NCBI GenBank assembly: GCA_903813345.2
Contig: CAIIXF020000007.1
Span: 35,060,538-35,124,537, forward strand
DNA length: 64,000 nt
Source: Owenia fusiformis
Taxonomy: Eukaryota; Annelida; Polychaeta; Sabellida; Oweniidae
Reading direction: 5' to 3'
Positions 11,496 to 23,600 of the stretch are shown in pieces (position 1 is the stretch's first letter; each line of letters starts with the position of its first letter). The notes beneath the pieces were generated by a model. The model had not been told where the DNA came from and ran no database searches. It saw nothing but the letters and a program-made list of their open reading frames with translations. The translations under genes and the position numbers were made by a program.

Positions 11496-12014
11496 TGTGA
11501 ATGGGCCAAACAGAAGAAGAATATCTATGGTACTTTAACTAATCTTTTTATGATGAAGTAAATTAAATTTTGCCATGAAGAGGTTTTTTGTTATGGGTTA
11601 AGATGTGACATTCCAGTCTTTATGTTTTGTTAACATAACAAGGTTTTCTGATTTGTATATATATATAAAGTAGTTTTCAGTCATGCTTGAGAAAGAAGAA
11701 GAAATCGTTATCCATCATCTAATTTATACTTTCTCATGATTATAAAGAATCAGTTAGAGTTTTGGCATGGAGCAAAAATATTAATATACATGTACGCAAC
11801 TAGTACGATATGGGTATATATTTATGGAAGGTCCTCCATTCTTTTGACTCAACAAAGAAATGAATAATGATGTTATCAGAACCCATTTGTACAAGTGTTC
11901 CACTTGATTATAATACCTTCAATGTACCTGTAGTGTCTCATTTAGGCAAATTATAGCTTAAATTTTAATGTAATGTAAATATGGTAATGTGTTTACCAAT
12001 AATATAAAAAACAT

Positions 12015-12109
12015 ATATTTTATAAATGAATACATTTTGTTTATTTTTAATATTACATGGTTAATTAAATCATTGTACAACATGTGAACAAATGAATATC
12101 ACATGACAC
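12015..12109 (+). repeat. Direct repeat copy 1 (95 bp)
   Basis: The segment from ATATTTTATA through TCACATGACA recurs in direct orientation at 12541-12636. The copies share TAATATTACATG, TTAATTAAATCAT and ACAACATGTGA with scattered differences, roughly 85 percent by eye. Confidence 0.8.
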
Positions 12110-12540
12110 AATAGCAAACATACACAGCACCATGACAACAATATTTGCAAGCGTCTCACTGGCCAGAACTTGAGCATTAAATCATAATATATGGCAGCCA
12201 ATTTGTTATATTATTTAGGGACTGTGTCAATACTTCAATGTTGTCCCTAAAACGTAATAATTTACATTTAAATTTGACCCCTTCTCCCCCAAATTTTTAA
12301 GTGCATATTTGTTTATTCTTTTTCAAAGTTAAAGAGAATTTGTCAAAAAATCACAATCTCCTAACAATATTAAATATGTTTGTTTGTTAGCGTACATTGA
12401 TATATTGACTTTGTCCCCTAGACACATATATTACACCAAAAATACATACATCATCATAACTGCATAAGAAGTGTTGTTGATGGCATCGCGATTTTCTTAT
12501 TTGAATATCTTGATGGAAAGTTGATCAAAATATGAGACAA

Positions 12541-12636
12541 ATATTTTATAGTTGAATATAATTTGTTAATTTTTAATATTACATGTTTAATTAAATCATC
12601 ATACAACATGTGAGCACATGATGATCACATGACCAC
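12541..12636 (+). repeat. Direct repeat copy 2 (96 bp)
   Basis: This is the second copy of the 95-bp segment at 12015-12109, 526 bases downstream. No terminal inverted repeats or target duplication were evident, so a local segmental duplication or two copies of a short dispersed element are both possible. Confidence 0.8.
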
Positions 12637-13409
12637 ATGTTTTTCAATGATGCACCTGCTCTCATTTTCTCAACATGCAATACTGGTCACATTAAGTCAT
12701 TAACTGTGACAAGATTTTGTCAGTTATGACAGTGACATGTGGACACTGAGGGTGACATTTAGTGAACAATTGTATTAATTGTTATCACATTACCACTATT
12801 GCTGTCATTAGTCGTGTTACCTTTTTGGATTAAAGTAACTCGGAGGGATTTAATTTCAGCATTAATGATTGAGATATTTGATCAAATAGAGAGGTTATAA
12901 AGTTAAGGTACAGAAATGTCCACATTTATTGGAATTGAAAAAAGGGAAGTCCCATTTTCATTTTTTGATCATCATAAAAAGGAATACCTTGAAGTGAAGT
13001 GTGAAATGAATATTGTGACAATTTTTGTAAAGCTACTAGTCTAGCCTCCAGCCTTTCTACTCCATTTAATTTCCATGCAGGTCCAAAATCATTACACTTT
13101 TCCATTTTAACCATGAAAATTATTTCTATTTTTTATCAACCTAGTAACAGAATCCACTAAGCTAAGTGCAACTATTGTTGACTTTTATGCTGAGGGAATT
13201 AAGATTAGATACATTATATAAAAAAACAGACAAATGTATTGTTTTTTTTTGAAAGAAGAGACACACTTCCTGTAATTTGTCTCTTTAGTACAGTAAATTG
13301 CAAGTAATTGTTTGCAATTTTTTTCCAACTTTTAGTGAAATTAGTTCATTCCCATGCATAAAGTTTTAGTCATAATTGCACCCAAAGCTCACTTTTTTAA
13401 ATAAAAGCT

Positions 13410-13415
13410 TTTATT
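13410..13415 (-). terminator. BMI1: Candidate poly(A) signal for PCGF4-like gene
   Basis: TTTATT on the + strand is AATAAA on the - strand, about 725 bases after the stop codon at 14140-14142. I saw no AATAAA closer to the stop on the - strand. Its use is an inference. Confidence 0.4.
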
Positions 13416-14139
13416 TTCAATTTACCATCAAGAAGCCCTGATATAATGTAAGTCACCATATTTTGTGATCCCATATTTGCCATTTTTCCAGGTTTTGACA
13501 TTTTAAGAAAATGCCTTCACATTATCACATTTAAATTTCAGTTATTTTATAAAAACCATATGACTTCACTAGTTTTCTTTTAAAATAAATAAGATGTGTA
13601 TTCTGTCTTGAAGCGATGTGAACATGTCATTTCATGTGATGGAAATACTGTATAATAGCAACTGGGGGAGGGGCAGAAAGACATAGTGCACTATTTAACA
13701 CTATTGTCATGAGTTTCAGCACCATATATAAATGTAAAAATAGACTTACTAGAAAAAGTAGAAAAGTGTCATCATAATATTGCAAGCATTTTGTTGAATA
13801 TAATATTGCAAACAATTTCAATGCTGTTAGACTGATTAGAATCAGTTTCATAATGTTACAGTTGTTATGGACAGGAATGTTCTAAATGGATCATGATGAC
13901 AACAAATGGTCTCTATTTTGAAAGGTTTTGATTGCATATTTCATATATCAGGCACTAACCAGGAGTTTCATCAGCAAATATGTGAAACAGGAGATTTCAC
14001 CAAAATTGCTTGTTGACTTGTGGAATTTCATGACTGTTTCTACGTTAAAAGTATAATATCCATTAATTTTTTCTGATGAAACTCCTGTTTGTATAAAATA
14101 TATGGCAGATGAGTTACATAATGGTCGGGTAATTTCAAA
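13416..14139 (-). other. BMI1: Presumed PCGF4-like 3' UTR with a 15-bp inverted repeat
   Basis: CAGGAGTTTCATCAG at 13960-13974 is exactly complementary to CTGATGAAACTCCTG at 14073-14087, with a 98-base spacer. In the - strand transcript this stem would start about 50 nt after the stop codon. It may be an RNA hairpin or the ends of a small insertion. The rest shows nothing recognisable. Confidence 0.5.
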
Positions 14140-17100
14140 TCATACATCACTCCTTGTTCGTTTGTTATTCATATTTCTGCTTGAGTCAGTTGTAGAATTG
14201 TTCACATTATTTAGTATGGTAGGTGTGGTCTTCGTAATCACACTCATCATGCCATTCAGTTTCTGATACTTGGCAGGTCGGCTCGACATGTGGCCGTTCA
14301 CTTTTGGTAAAGCATTCGTTAAAGTTTTACCCATTATTCCATATTGAGGTTTTGATTGGATTAATCCATTAGGTTTTGTTGTATTATTTTCTGAATATTT
14401 TACTCCATCTTGTGGCTTCAAAGTACTATTTAGTTTTTGAATGGCAGATTTTATATAATCGGATGCCATGGGTGTTTCCTTTGGTGCCGATGGTCTGTTC
14501 AAATGGGCTGGGATTCTGTTTATTAATGGCTGTGTCCTTTTATTTGCCTGATTAGGTGGTGGGCGAATTGTATTCCTGCTTGTATTAAGTCCATTCTGTG
14601 ACGTAACAGGTGTCCTGTGGGCCATTGAGATTCCACTTGTTACCAACCAATAGGGGTTTTCAGTTGGGGTTAGAATAGGCATTTGTAGCATTTGTTTGAT
14701 GGCCATGTTCCCCCCTGAACTGGTCGGTGGGGTTGACAAAAGATACGCACTTGTCTTGCCTTTAGTTCCTGTCAGGCTGACTGGCAGAGAGATTTGTCCT
14801 CCATTCATAAGCTGCTGTTTAGGTATGCTCAGTAATTGAACTGACGCACCTGATGTTTTAATACTATCCAATAATGGAGTCATCGATTGTAAGCTTTGTG
14901 GAGTAATTAATTTTGTCTGTTCTTTCTGTGCAGCTTTACTATATATGGTATTTTTTGGAGGGGTTCGGGTTCTTGATTTCCTGGAATTAGTTAGGAGTGG
15001 GGTCTTCCGGGCCCCTGGATGTTGACTAGATACCACCCTACCTCCAATGTATGAGGAACTGGTAATTGGGGATGGGTTAGATGTGAATGAGCCAGATGTG
15101 AACTGTGGCATAGATAAAATTGGTATAGTAGGTGACATAGATTCTTCATTAATATTTTCAATATCAGTTTCACTCACTCTTTCTTTGTCACCAGTTAAAT
15201 CCTTAGGAGATGTTTTAATTGTCAAATTCAATGCATTTGTTGGTTCTGGAGTTTTGTTATTTCCTAATTGTGGCCGAGAGTCTGCTTCTGATTCCTGTTT
15301 GACAACAGGATCTTCTTCAACTTGTCGTTGAGGGATATTCAACCCATCAGTTTTCTTAAGACTGACTCCAGCGATGAGTTGAGATGCAGTTACTTTAGTT
15401 GTTGGCTGCTTTACACCAGCTGCTTTGTTCTTACTTCTTCTCTTTCTATTTTGATAACCAGATCGACCAGTTTGGGCACTCTTTGCTTTTGCTTTAGCTA
15501 CTCCAACATTTGCTGCATTAGCTGCACAGCCATCACATTTCTCTAATGATGTGAACCCAGGACTTGTAGAACCTTTGTTATTGTTATCAGGACTGCTCTC
15601 TGTGGATGAACTTTGAGCTTGTTCAGTCTCTGAGTCTTTACCAGTATCTGGTGTGCTATTTACAGATTCAGTTGTGCTTGCTATAGAAGTGTCCGGCACT
15701 GATGTTGTTGTGGAGAGGTTCATAGATGCTGGGATGGGTGTATTATAATCCATTTCTTTGAGGGCTGTGTGATTAGTATCTTGTACATGATTGTTCATCA
15801 TAGTATCATTCAGTGTTGTACCATTACTGTTAACCAATGGTAAGGTTTGGTTGTTAATGGCTGATGGGGTCAGTGTTTTGGGTATTAAATCCATTGTAGC
15901 GCTGGTTTGGTCCTTGGTGGGTTTTAACACAGTAGGTGGGGTTGGGTTGGGTATAATACCTAAGTTATTCATTGTTGATGGTGGTATTGTGTGCTGCACT
16001 TCCATTGGATTTGCAAGTTTGGTGTTTTTCATGCTGACCATAGGATGCATTCCTTGATTTTGTGGGGCTCCAATATTATGCATTTGCTCTGGAGGTATTG
16101 TGGTAGGTAAACCATTATGAAGTCCAGGGAACCTAATATTTTTCATATTTTCCAAAATATTGTTCATTGCCTGTGGATGATTTTGTATCATCGGGTTGAT
16201 TTGAGTGTGTAGATCACCATGGATACGATTCATTGTATTTTGATCGAATAAGTTCATTGCACTCGGGTTGTGTAGAAGCATATTTATTGCATTAGTGTTG
16301 CTATCCATAATGTCAATTAGAGGGTTAACTCCATATGTACTAACCAGTCGGTTAGTGTTCTCCATAATACTGTTCATAGTTTGTGTGTTATGCTGCATTA
16401 AAGCATTCAATGGAGGAAGTGCATTCTCCATTATATGGCTGGGTTGAGTTATCACAGGGTGGGCTAACATTGGATTTGGAGGTGGTAAAATATTCTCCAA
16501 GATTGGAGAGTGAATAGGACCAGCTTGAAGACCCATATCCATTTGGTGAGGAGCTGGTACTGATCTCTGAACCCCTGGTACTTGTGTGGGGTCGTAGGAA
16601 TATGCAGTATCACCATTGATCACATGGGGCACATGTGTAGCACCTATATGGGTAGATTCATGTCCAGATTGTGCTGGTTCATGAGTATTGTTTTGAGATA
16701 TATCCTGATTAGCATGAGTCACATTACAGTCAGTAAGTTCAGATTCAGGAAGAGTTTCAGATACCTGAGAATCTGGTGTACAATCCATGCCATTAGAGTC
16801 ATTGTTATCAGTTGCACTGTCTATACTATCCAAATTGATTTGCAATGGGTGATCAGTATCATCTGTCTCATCATTTGATCCACTTGGATCAGTGAACATA
16901 GGGCTTTGTGGGGGATCAGGGCTTTGAGGAGTTTCAGGACAATAATCATCATCATCATTATCCATTATATTTATGTCAACATCCTCTTCATGATCACCAT
17001 CAATATTATTTTGAGATTCAGGGTTCAAATTAGTATCCATGTGAGAGTCGGCATAATCTGTGGATTCTGTGTGTGTTTCATTTGTTATACTTATAGAGTG

Positions 17101-17631
17101 AGACTTCTCCACAGTTATGTCAGGGCCATTATGTTTATCCGTAACTGTTATTTGAGGCTCTCCCGATTGATACACACTTCCTGAATTATCACTTACTGGT
17201 AATTCAGTGTCATTTGTGGTGTTCTCTTTTGATGAAGCGATTTTATTTGAATTGTCAATAGTATCCACACAAGGTGTATCAGGTACTTTGTTTTGAATCA
17301 TAGTGTCTGCTTCTTCAGTTACATTTTCTGCTTGTTCCATATTACCGTTTTGTGTCCTTGTGTTAATATCATTGGAGGTCCCTGCTACTGATTCCTCAGT
17401 ATTTATTTTGTCCATATTGTCTGTTTTTGTATCACTGCATGATGGGGCTTCATCAACAATGATTATGTCTTTATCAATGGCACTTGAATCACTAGTTTCA
17501 GAGGCTTTCACATGAGCTTTCTCTGATGGCACTTTCTCTGAGAGTATAGGTTGGTGAGTTAACTTCATTTTCTTTGTAGGAGGAGCATCTTTAATGTCTT
17601 CTATGGAATAGAACAGTCTCAGTGGGTTGTC
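14140..17631 (-). CDS. BMI1: PCGF4-like last coding exon: RAWUL end and 1,140-residue disordered tail
   Basis: This 3492-bp uninterrupted exon (residues 220-1382) begins at acceptor tatcttcag with [14 protein letters not shown], the final RAWUL strand, then [12 protein letters not shown], which parallels the KRMKISHQ nuclear-localisation region of BMI1. The tail has regions: acidic Ser/Thr/Asp/Asn-rich (about 245-530, with [20 protein letters not shown] near 443-462 offering clustered SP/TP sites); Met/Asn/Pro-rich imperfect repeats (about 590-800); a Cys-pair and basic cluster (EKCDGCAA, then NRKRRSKNK, about 915-955); and a basic Ser/Thr/Pro C-terminus ending NNKRTRSDV. Over 3.4 kb of low-complexity coding sequence has no stop, which argues for selection. 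Several open frames on the opposite strand are compositional shadows. Confidence 0.93.
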   Translation of the reverse strand, partial: DNPLRLFYSIEDIKDAPPTKKMKLTHQPILSEKVPSEKAHVKASETSDSSAIDKDIIIVDEAPSCSDTKTDNMDKINTEESVAGTSNDINTRTQNGNMEQAENVTEEADTMIQNKVPDTPCVDTIDNSNKIASSKENTTNDTELPVSDNSGSVYQSGEPQITVTDKHNGPDITVEKSHSISITNETHTESTDYADSHMDTNLNPESQNNIDGDHEEDVDINIMDNDDDDYCPETPQSPDPPQSPMFTDPSGSNDETDDTDHPLQINLDSIDSATDNNDSNGMDCTPDSQVSETLPESELTDCNVTHANQDISQNNTHEPAQSGHESTHIGATHVPHVINGDTAYSYDPTQVPGVQRSVPAPHQMDMGLQAGPIHSPILENILPPPNPMLAHPVITQPSHIMENALPPLNALMQHNTQTMNSIMENTNRLVSTYGVNPLIDIMDSNTNAINMLLHNPSAMNLFDQNTMNRIHGDLHTQINPMIQNHPQAMNNILENMKNIRFPGLHNGLPTTIPPEQMHNIGAPQNQGMHPMVSMKNTKLANPMEVQHTIPPSTMNNLGIIPNPTPPTVLKPTKDQTSATMDLIPKTLTPSAINNQTLPLVNSNGTTLNDTMMNNHVQDTNHTALKEMDYNTPIPASMNLSTTTSVPDTSIASTTESVNSTPDTGKDSETEQAQSSSTESSPDNNNKGSTSPGFTSLEKCDGCAANAANVGVAKAKAKSAQTGRSGYQNRKRRSKNKAAGVKQPTTKVTASQLIAGVSLKKTDGLNIPQRQVEEDPVVKQESEADSRPQLGNNKTPEPTNALNLTIKTSPKDLTGDKERVSETDIENINEESMSPTIPILSMPQFTSGSFTSNPSPITSSSYIGGRVVSSQHPGARKTPLLTNSRKSRTRTPPKNTIYSKAAQKEQTKLITPQSLQSMTPLLDSIKTSGASVQLLSIPKQQLMNGGQISLPVSLTGTKGKTSAYLLSTPPTSSGGNMAIKQMLQMPILTPTENPYWLVTSGISMAHRTPVTSQNGLNTSRNTIRPPPNQANKRTQPLINRIPAHLNRPSAPKETPMASDYIKSAIQKLNSTLKPQDGVKYSENNTTKPNGLIQSKPQYGIMGKTLTNALPKVNGHMSSRPAKYQKLNGMMSVITKTTPTILNNVNNSTTDSSRNMNNKRTRSDV

Positions 17632-20600
17632 CTGAAGATAAACATCAAAACATTCATTATTTTTATGGGCTGTTAATAGCCAAACCTGTAGACTTTAATT
17701 ATAGAGGTGAACATTTATTTCAATCTGGCTTGATTTTATGGACTAGGGCTTTTTGTAATAGTAATTTATGCACCATCAAAGAAATGACTGGTACTCACCC
17801 GTCTCCATGCATAGATGTAGCAAATATCCATGAGAGTGTAATCATCCTTTAGCACTTCTTCTGTGGCCTTATAGTGCATTATATCTACCTGTAAGAGTAG
17901 AACCATATTAGGTAACATACTTCTTTTTAAGGTTTTTATTAAGTCTTTTTCTGAGAAAAACTATTTTGCTAAGTTGTAGACTATAATCAATACAGTCAAA
18001 ATGAGAGACTATTTAAATTATTTTCTAATTTTAACTTCAAGGGCATCGTTATAAGAACACAGGTGATACGCACATAAAACAATTAGTTAAAGCACATTAC
18101 AATTATTTACCTTTGACTTTTTTGGTAGCTGGAACTTCATCCTAATGAATTTCTTCAAATGGCACACAAGGAATCCTGCAGGACATAGCAGATACCTAGT
18201 TGACCAATGCTGAAACCCAGAAATTGATACATATTGCAAAATTTATACTTTTCCACCATAACAATTTCCCTAACATATAAAAAACATTTGCTAAAAATAA
18301 TTTATAAGAAAATAACAATAAAACTAAACTAAACTAAACTATACATAGAGGTATCTGATGCAGTACAATTTCCAAATATTTTGCATATTTAAATTGCATA
18401 TTTCAAAATTGTGCAACTTTCAAAATATGTATTTGAAATAGGACTGGTTAAACACTGGATTGTAGAGATTAAGTTTTTTATTTAACTAAAGTTACAGGGA
18501 ATATCAAAATTATATTCAAACATTAATAACATATTATTTTAAAGAAGAATCCTAGAACTGTGTTGAAAGAATACAGAGAACTATATTAACATTTACACTT
18601 TCTAACTTTATCTTTTTAGAAAATTGTCAACTAATTTTAAGAAATGTTGAGCACCCCTAAACTGTTTGACCTCGTATACAATTTAAATTTAAAAAAGTTA
18701 TTATTTATTTCATTTGTAAATTAAATTTTTACTATCATAAATAAAGCATTTGTCTGGGAAAATTATAAACTTAGCTTTAACTGTAATTTATATGTGACAG
18801 TAGGATTTGGCTAAGACAAATCGACACATGCCAAAGTGGTGGCCTAATGGTTTAAAAATGATGACTATCATTTTGACAATAATGAAAAATGAGGAAGTGA
18901 GTTCTAAATGTCCTCCCTGTTTTCGATTAGAAGTGAAAAATAGAAGTCTTAAATTAGCTTGTATAAAAGAGCTCTGTTATGATTAGTATAAAGAGGACCT
19001 GAAAATGACTGTGGTGAAAAATGAATGCATTAAAACCATTCATAACAAAGCTCTACAGCTGTTATCTAGGAGGATATATATCTTGTATTATGATATTTGA
19101 ATGCCTACAATTTTAACCATCAAATATTTCAAAAATACCACAACATGGAGAATTATTAATAGAGCTCAATAAATAGGGAATATTAAGGACACAGGCTCAT
19201 GAATAGTTTAAGACATAAGAAGCGACGCATAGGATAATACAACAAAGAAATTGAAAAATGACAAGACAAAGGTAGGAAAACAATTTTCAAATATATGGCG
19301 AGTAAATAGAATCCAGAAACTTTATCACTAGGCTAAAACACTCTTAAAATAAAAGTGCGATAATGGAACCAAATTCTGAGTGAGGTTTCAATAGGCCTTA
19401 GAAATTTATTTGTCCCGTATATAGCGCATAGCACTGTTAATTCAATTAGAAAGTACCGAAGTGTGTAGAAGAAGACATTAAAGTTTTTAATATATTAAGC
19501 AAGGTTAACTTAGTCAATAAATTATCCTTAAAGATAGCAACTACACTTAGATATTACTTTGATCAGTGGGCATAAAACATAAACTGAATACAGCAATCAT
19601 GTGAATCTAATATAAACAGTTATAATGACAGAACAGTGAATTGCTTGGCCCAAACCTAAATTGGCTGTCAGGTCACCCCTTTTCTGCACCTTTTCTCTCT
19701 TAACAAAGACTATTGAATCTTATTTTCTGACATTTCTCTACAATTTGGAGTGTTGACTACATGCCGGTAAAACCTATTCATTGCAGATTCCTCTCCTTTT
19801 ATGCATTTTTGAATATTCAAATGTAAACACTGTGAATATATTTGTTTGGCTATGCTGGGAATATGATGAATGTATATTGGACTTCATCATTGCCCTGTGT
19901 TCAGGATATGCAACAACACTTCTTAGGAACAAGTACAAGTCTGGCACTACCCTTGGTATCCATACACACCTATAGACATATTTGACAATTTTAACAACAT
20001 CTCGATTCTGATACTCTTTATATCTGGTAAAAATCGATACGTTTGTATTGATTGTAGCAGTGTCAATGCCTTGTGATTCTCACTGTTTAGTTATGTGTCT
20101 GACAGAGATAATCAAGATGTTTATAAAGGTCAATGTGTGATCGATCAACTTGACATACACCATAATCCACTACCCTTTGCAAAACTTTGACTGCTTTAAC
20201 TCTATAATGATAATTATTTGATCAAGCATTTGTATAAGCAGATTATTCCATCACAAAATTGTGACAATATTTTCTGGATGTGAAATCCCAGACGTTCAAA
20301 TGTCATGGAAACTAAATTAAAAATTGTCTTATATCCTATCACCATCAAAACTAAAGTGTGTTAGTTAGAGGAAAGTGTGACTTGTTCATTGGTAGTCAGA
20401 GTACATATCACAAGCAATATGAGGAAATAACCAAAGCAATCTGTGAAATATTAAACCAATTTCTCCAAGGCAAAAGTTCACATGATATTTATCTTGACTG
20501 AACAGAGGGAATGGACATGGGTAGAATTAGTGACTTCTGCAATAAACAGAGGTAGGATCATTTTCCTGGAGGAAAAATTAGAGATATATGAACTGAGGTC

Positions 20601-23600
20601 TTGTTAAATATTTTATGCCCTTCCACATTGATTTTAGGATGGTGAATGAGAAAGAAATGTAGTTTACAGGATTTACCAGTTTCTTGAGGAGGCATTATAA
20701 AGGTCAGATTTAATTTTGTAATTTGTTTTTCTTCGAAATTACTTTTTATCACAGTTGTACTGTTTGGTTAGAACATGAAACATTAACTCAATTTATGAGC
20801 AGTTCCTAGAATTAAGAATTATAAGAAACTACAAGGAGGACCTTTTAGTGCATAAGCACCTTAATATTTCAGGATATTTTAAATGGGTTTTTAAAAAATA
20901 GTGTTAAAAACATCTGAATGTGCTAACTCCACATACCTGCCTTACAGTCGCATCTATGTGTTCTTGAACAGGATTCGTCTCACTGAAAAGAAAGGCGTAC
21001 CATTGTTTTATTGTGTTTTGAAAAAAACATTATTGGGTCATATGTATTTATCCTCTGTCCGACTACAGAACTCAAAGACCCAGAATATTTGGACCAAGTT
21101 CTGTAGCCCTGTGTTCAGATGATGCATATATTTTACATGGGGACTTAATAGTGTTAAACAATGGTGTGAACCAGATGGTATGCTTAGACAGGAATCATGA
21201 TAGATACCCCACAGTCAGGCAAATCATTTTCAAATGACATAATAGCTGAAACTCATAGGCACTTAGGTTATTACTTTTAACTAGAATCAGAGAAATATTG
21301 AACTTGTTAATATTATTTTACATATCTCAAAGGGGTAAACGATATATAAAGCGGAAAGTCTCTAGATTTTAAATGCATATCCAGTCAGAACACAGTCCCA
21401 ATTTACAAACACATGAACAATATGCTGAAGTAAATGAATGGTGGTCTGTATTGAGAAATTTCTTGTGGTATAGTGTCAGACCAGAGAATTATTTATGTGT
21501 CTCTTTTTAGACATTCTGAGGGAGAAATTAAAAGAGTGAATTACTTGGAATGACTGAAGTATTCTAGAGAAAGACTGATTTTCTCATCCAGGGTGTGAAT
21601 GACATATTCCTCTTCCACCTCTCCCCTCTCCTCTACTGCTCTTGTAGATGGCCCTAAAATACAACCAATAACAAAGCTGAAGAATCTTGTAATGCTACAT
21701 AAGGGCCATAAAGGCCTTAGCCTGGACTCAAGTATAAAGTGTTATTATACAATAATGGTGAGATTTTTTCGGAAAATATTCTTTGTGACCTGAATCAAAT
21801 ATTAGAAAAAAAGGTTTGGCATACACACATAGAGCAGTCTTGGAGAACTGGTATTTTGAGTACATGTTAATTGGGAAGATATTTTCAGGGAATTACCAAT
21901 GGTAGAAGAAACTATGTAAGAAACAGATAAAACATCTTTAAGTGCTGATGGCCTCATAATTCATACATTCTCTTGAGACAATCTGGACCCCTATTAGATA
22001 CTACATTCACTATGGTAGGACATGATTAATGTAATGTAGAACATGAAGAATATAAAGAAGCATTTCAGCATTGTTATACTAACATTAACGATTTAACAGG
22101 ACTTCATATCATAATGCACTCACTGGAGATATTTGAAACTTGAAAAATACAGTGGAGCCCACGTTTTATTCAATTTTTCAATAGCTCATTAATAATAATG
22201 TTTTCAATGTTATTCAGAACCATTCAAACATTGAATTGCCTTTTGAACATTGCATTGGATATCAGTACTAAAATGGCAATGCCATTTTGTCTTTAAGTAT
22301 AAAGTTTATTCTGACAATTATATGCTTTACATAAATAAAGTTAAGGACAAAATGTATAATACAGAATAGATGATGCATTTGTTATTAAATACAAAGTCAT
22401 GTGTGGCACAATAAGCTATAACTATTTAAACACAAGTACAAGTCCTTGAGGAAATTGCAATTTAAGGCAGACCTTGGATATATAGTTAAGGAATAATGCA
22501 CTTTTATCAATTGTCAGAAAGTCCTTGCGGAATTTGCAATTTATGGCAGACCTTGGATATACTTGGTATATATATAAGTTTAAGGAATAATGCACTTTTA
22601 GCAATGGTCATATATTATCCCTTAGAATTGATGCTGAAGAAAATGGTTTAAGTCAGTAGATGTGATGCATTACAGTTTAGCTCAGGGGTATTACTGCCAG
22701 TGTTATTTTTCAATGTCAGAGTTCAAGTCATATCTCTGACATTTCACAATTTAGAAAGTGGAACTGCACTTCCTTTATTCAGGGATATATATTTTTCAAA
22801 ATTGATCTTAATAACCTTTGTAAACAGAATATCAAAGGCTTTATTTGTTGGAGATAGGATTGTTGTTATTATTGTAGCTGTTTACTGTTGAATGTCTCTT
22901 GTAAAATGTAAAATGGGTAATGTGTTTATTTTCCCACAAGTCTGCATTTATCATGTGTCAAGTGAAGTATGGTCAATCCTTTTCTAGATGCCATATAAGA
23001 ATGGTAAAGTAGAAAAATGACAGCATAATAAATGGAGCAGAACAACTGCTATGTCATATATAGTAATTAGGTAATTAAATTAGTCTAGGCATCATTAGCA
23101 ACCTGACTGATAAGGCATAAAGGTTATCTGGAATATAGCTTCAGGTTTGTTAACTCAGAGTTGATGGTACAGTAAGTTTATGGCCTACTTGGAATGTATG
23201 GGTATATTATGCTAAAACTGTGATAAATATTTTCTTAGGAATACATCATCTACATTTCATGATTTCAAATTGGGTAGATAATGATTATACAAAGGATGAT
23301 AATTTGATAGTAACACACATAGGACAATAAGTTGTGGATAATCCATTGGTCAATATACTAAATGATTGTTTAAGACATGGCCTACCTGCTTCAGGATGAT
23401 CTGCGTAAAATTCACGTCTTCGTTTCATTTCGTCTAAAAATTAAATGCAAATAATAAACAATAGAAGTAGTTGTTAACAGTAGTTTTTGATATTTTGTAT
23501 CAATAAATGGGTTGTAAATATACCAAAAAGTCACTTCTATAACATATAATATCTTGTTTTCACATTGAATGTTTCTGTCTATGCTTGCATCCAGGCACCA

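Larger units (their letters stand above)
10833..13400. other. Convergent intergenic region
   Basis: This lies between the likely 3' ends of COMMD3 (+) and the PCGF4-like gene (-). It contains a foldback element and a duplicated 95-bp segment (listed separately). The rest is AT-rich with no gene that I can support. Confidence 0.7.

Noticed and set aside
15047-17515. Six plus-strand open frames of 60-98 codons opposite the PCGF4-like last exon
   Set aside because: They are antisense shadows of the long minus-strand exon: low-complexity Ser/Asn/Asp codons give few stops on the other strand. No domains or splice signals of their own.
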